In this document: positions 5,371-6,123 of the stretch, in pieces | How positions within the stretch are numbered: the first letter of the stretch is position 1 | How the letters are laid out: each line of letters opens with the position of its first letter | Assembly (NCBI GenBank): GCA_049578985.1 | Contig: JBAUMZ010000066.1 | Location: 1 to 6,123, forward strand | Source: TH5896 sp049578985 | GTDB taxonomy: Archaea; Thermoproteota; Nitrososphaeria; Nitrososphaerales; Nitrososphaeraceae | Length of the DNA stretch: 6,123 nt | Direction of reading: 5' to 3' | The notes under the pieces: generated by a model | Databases searched by the model: none | What the model saw: only the letters and a program-made list of their open reading frames with translations | What the model was told of the DNA's origin: nothing | Program-made: the position numbers and the translations under genes

Positions 5371-5380
5371 AGTATAAAGT
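5371..5380 (-). promoter_or_regulatory. TATA box of the fibronectin-type gene (leaderless)
   Basis: Read on the minus strand, ACTTTATACT is centred about 25 bases before the ATG at 5350. Archaeal transcription starts about 25 bases after the TATA centre, so the transcript should begin at or next to the start codon. No Shine-Dalgarno-like sequence intervenes (CCCAGTTAGAT precedes the ATG), which agrees with a leaderless mRNA. Confidence 0.55.
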
Positions 5381-5718
5381 TATTGTGGTACAAGTATCTA
5401 AATGTATTCAAATAATTAAGCGTAAAGATTGTAAAACCTTTAGATATTTGTACTACATACACTCGTACGAGATAGGTATGAAGTTGTAAATTGGAAACAA
5501 TCAGGTTTCAATATTCATATCGATAGTATGTTATGAGTACACGTAATAACAATAAATGCTACTGCTTAACATTATTTTATAGAACAAAACATGATTTGAA
5601 CATGTTCCAGTCAATTATTTTCTTGCCAGAGACACGACTGATGTACTACCGTCAAATTAATTGACAACATAGCCGATCTATGGAGTTTATTTTCTTGATT
5701 CTTGGAATTACATACGTA
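5381..5718. other. AT-rich intergenic region with no recognisable gene
   Basis: I see only short open frames of about 20-25 codons on either strand, none with a start plus family-like text. The plus-strand reading that enters from 5103 is antisense to the fibronectin-type gene. A short inverted pair ACATG/CATGT lies around 5589-5605. No RNA gene was recognised. Confidence 0.4.
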
Positions 5719-5844
5719 TCAAGAGGCACTCATAACTTGGGGAACTTCCTCTGGTTCAAACTCTCTTGACAGTGTTTTTTTCCAACTAGAGGAAATAACT
5801 CCCGCTCTTCCCTGACTGTGTTCCTTTCTTTTTTGTTTATGTGT
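5719..5844 (-). pseudogene. Start-less C-terminal protein fragment
   Basis: A minus-strand frame is open for 41 codons from just after TAG (5845-5847) to TGA at 5719-5721. It reads THKQKRKEHSQGRAGVISSS, then WKKTLSREFEPEEVPQVMSA and a final S. The basic start, the GRAGVISSSWKK block and the acidic EPEEVPQVM tail look like a genuine C-terminus, but there is no ATG, GTG or TTG. The upstream side runs straight into an 8-bp tandem repeat, which may have replaced or displaced the start. I do not recognise the family. It lies between the partial oxidase-like gene and the fibronectin-type gene, on the same strand as both. Confidence 0.42.
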
Positions 5845-5866
5845 CTATATGTCTATATGTCTATGT
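5843..5866. repeat. 8-bp tandem repeat, three copies
   Basis: GTCTATAT, GTCTATAT and GTCTATGT follow one another without gaps. This simple-sequence repeat marks the upstream edge of the start-less fragment at 5719-5844 and is a likely slippage site. Confidence 0.65.
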
Positions 5867-5990
5867 GTTTGTTTTCAGTTATACTAGCTGAACATTATCA
5901 CTTACATTTTATTCTGTTATATAGTTGAAAGTAGATGCAGCTGATAGTGTAATAATGATATAGTCGGATAATAGACGCTAAGTTTGACAC

Positions 5991-6123
5991 TCAGTTGCTA
6001 TAATTTAATGATTCAAGTAATTCTACTAATACATTTGGGGCATTATTCACATCTCTATGTACCTCTACAGTCCCCTTACCACGTACTCCTTTATATGGTG
6101 GACTCGGGTCGTCGATACAAAAA
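5991..6123 (-). CDS. C-terminal part of a pyridoxamine 5'-phosphate oxidase-like (split-barrel flavin-binding) protein, partial
   Basis: The frame is open from the right edge of the window to TGA at 5991-5993, giving 43 residues. They begin FCIDDPSPPYKGVRGKGTVE and continue VHRDVNN, ending LVELLESLNYSN. The segment F-x-IDD-x-PPYKGVR-x-G-x is typical of PPOX-family split-barrel proteins, where it sits in the barrel strands after the FMN- or F420-binding part. Such proteins use flavin or deazaflavin cofactors in oxidation-reduction, or bind them without known chemistry. The cofactor-binding N-terminal part is outside the window, so the exact subfamily cannot be told. The stop leads into an AT-rich gap with no clear hairpin. 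Confidence 0.66.
   Translation of the reverse strand, partial: FCIDDPSPPYKGVRGKGTVEVHRDVNNAPNVLVELLESLNYSN

Noticed and set aside
5103..5489. 128-codon plus-strand open frame
   Set aside because: Two thirds of it is antisense to the confident fibronectin-type gene, and the remainder is promoter and AT-rich intergenic sequence.
1..6123. CRISPR array, tRNA, rRNA, transposase or riboswitch
   Set aside because: No regularly spaced repeats of 20-40 bp, no cloverleaf with CCA-side pairing, no rRNA signature and no transposase motifs were seen on either strand.

Overview
This AT-rich window reads as archaeal, most likely an ammonia-oxidising thaumarchaeon (Nitrososphaeria, of the soil Nitrososphaera/Nitrosocosmicus kind). 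The argument is indirect. There is a TATA box placed for a leaderless transcript, TTG and GTG starts are needed, small secreted proteins and a CBS-pair protein are present, and the coding style is familiar to me from that group. No rRNA, tRNA or marker gene is present to confirm the assignment.

Layout: at the left edge is a possible C-terminal scrap of an upstream gene (1-87). A broken gene follows (156-432), then an intact secreted protein with an RskA-like C-terminal domain (470-925). The stretch 926-1877 holds only weak small ORFs and an imperfect tandem duplication. On the minus strand, 1878-2189 is the N-terminal domain of an AbiJ-type (abortive infection) protein without its C-terminal effector part. 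It is followed by an intergenic region with TGACGTCA palindromes, and then by a DUF4242 (nickel-binding SCO4226-like) remnant with an in-frame TGA (2446-2658, minus). The clearest gene in the middle is a two-CBS-domain protein starting at TTG (2737-3300, plus). Beyond it are small ORFs, a frameshifted small Cys/His protein (3541-3751) and a long frame interrupted by eight stops (about 4021-4584). An intact secreted fibronectin type III protein (4574-5350, minus) has a well-placed TATA box. The right end has a start-less C-terminal fragment (5719-5844, minus) and the 3' end of a pyridoxamine-phosphate-oxidase-like gene running off the window (5991-6123, minus).

The main message is decay. Three complete genes and one partial one look sound, while six or more coding-like frames carry stops, frameshifts or lost starts. 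I see no operon and no functional multi-gene system. The closest to a defence system is the AbiJ-like remnant. An alternative to real decay is a high indel or substitution error rate in the assembly, but the intact genes beside the broken ones argue against that.
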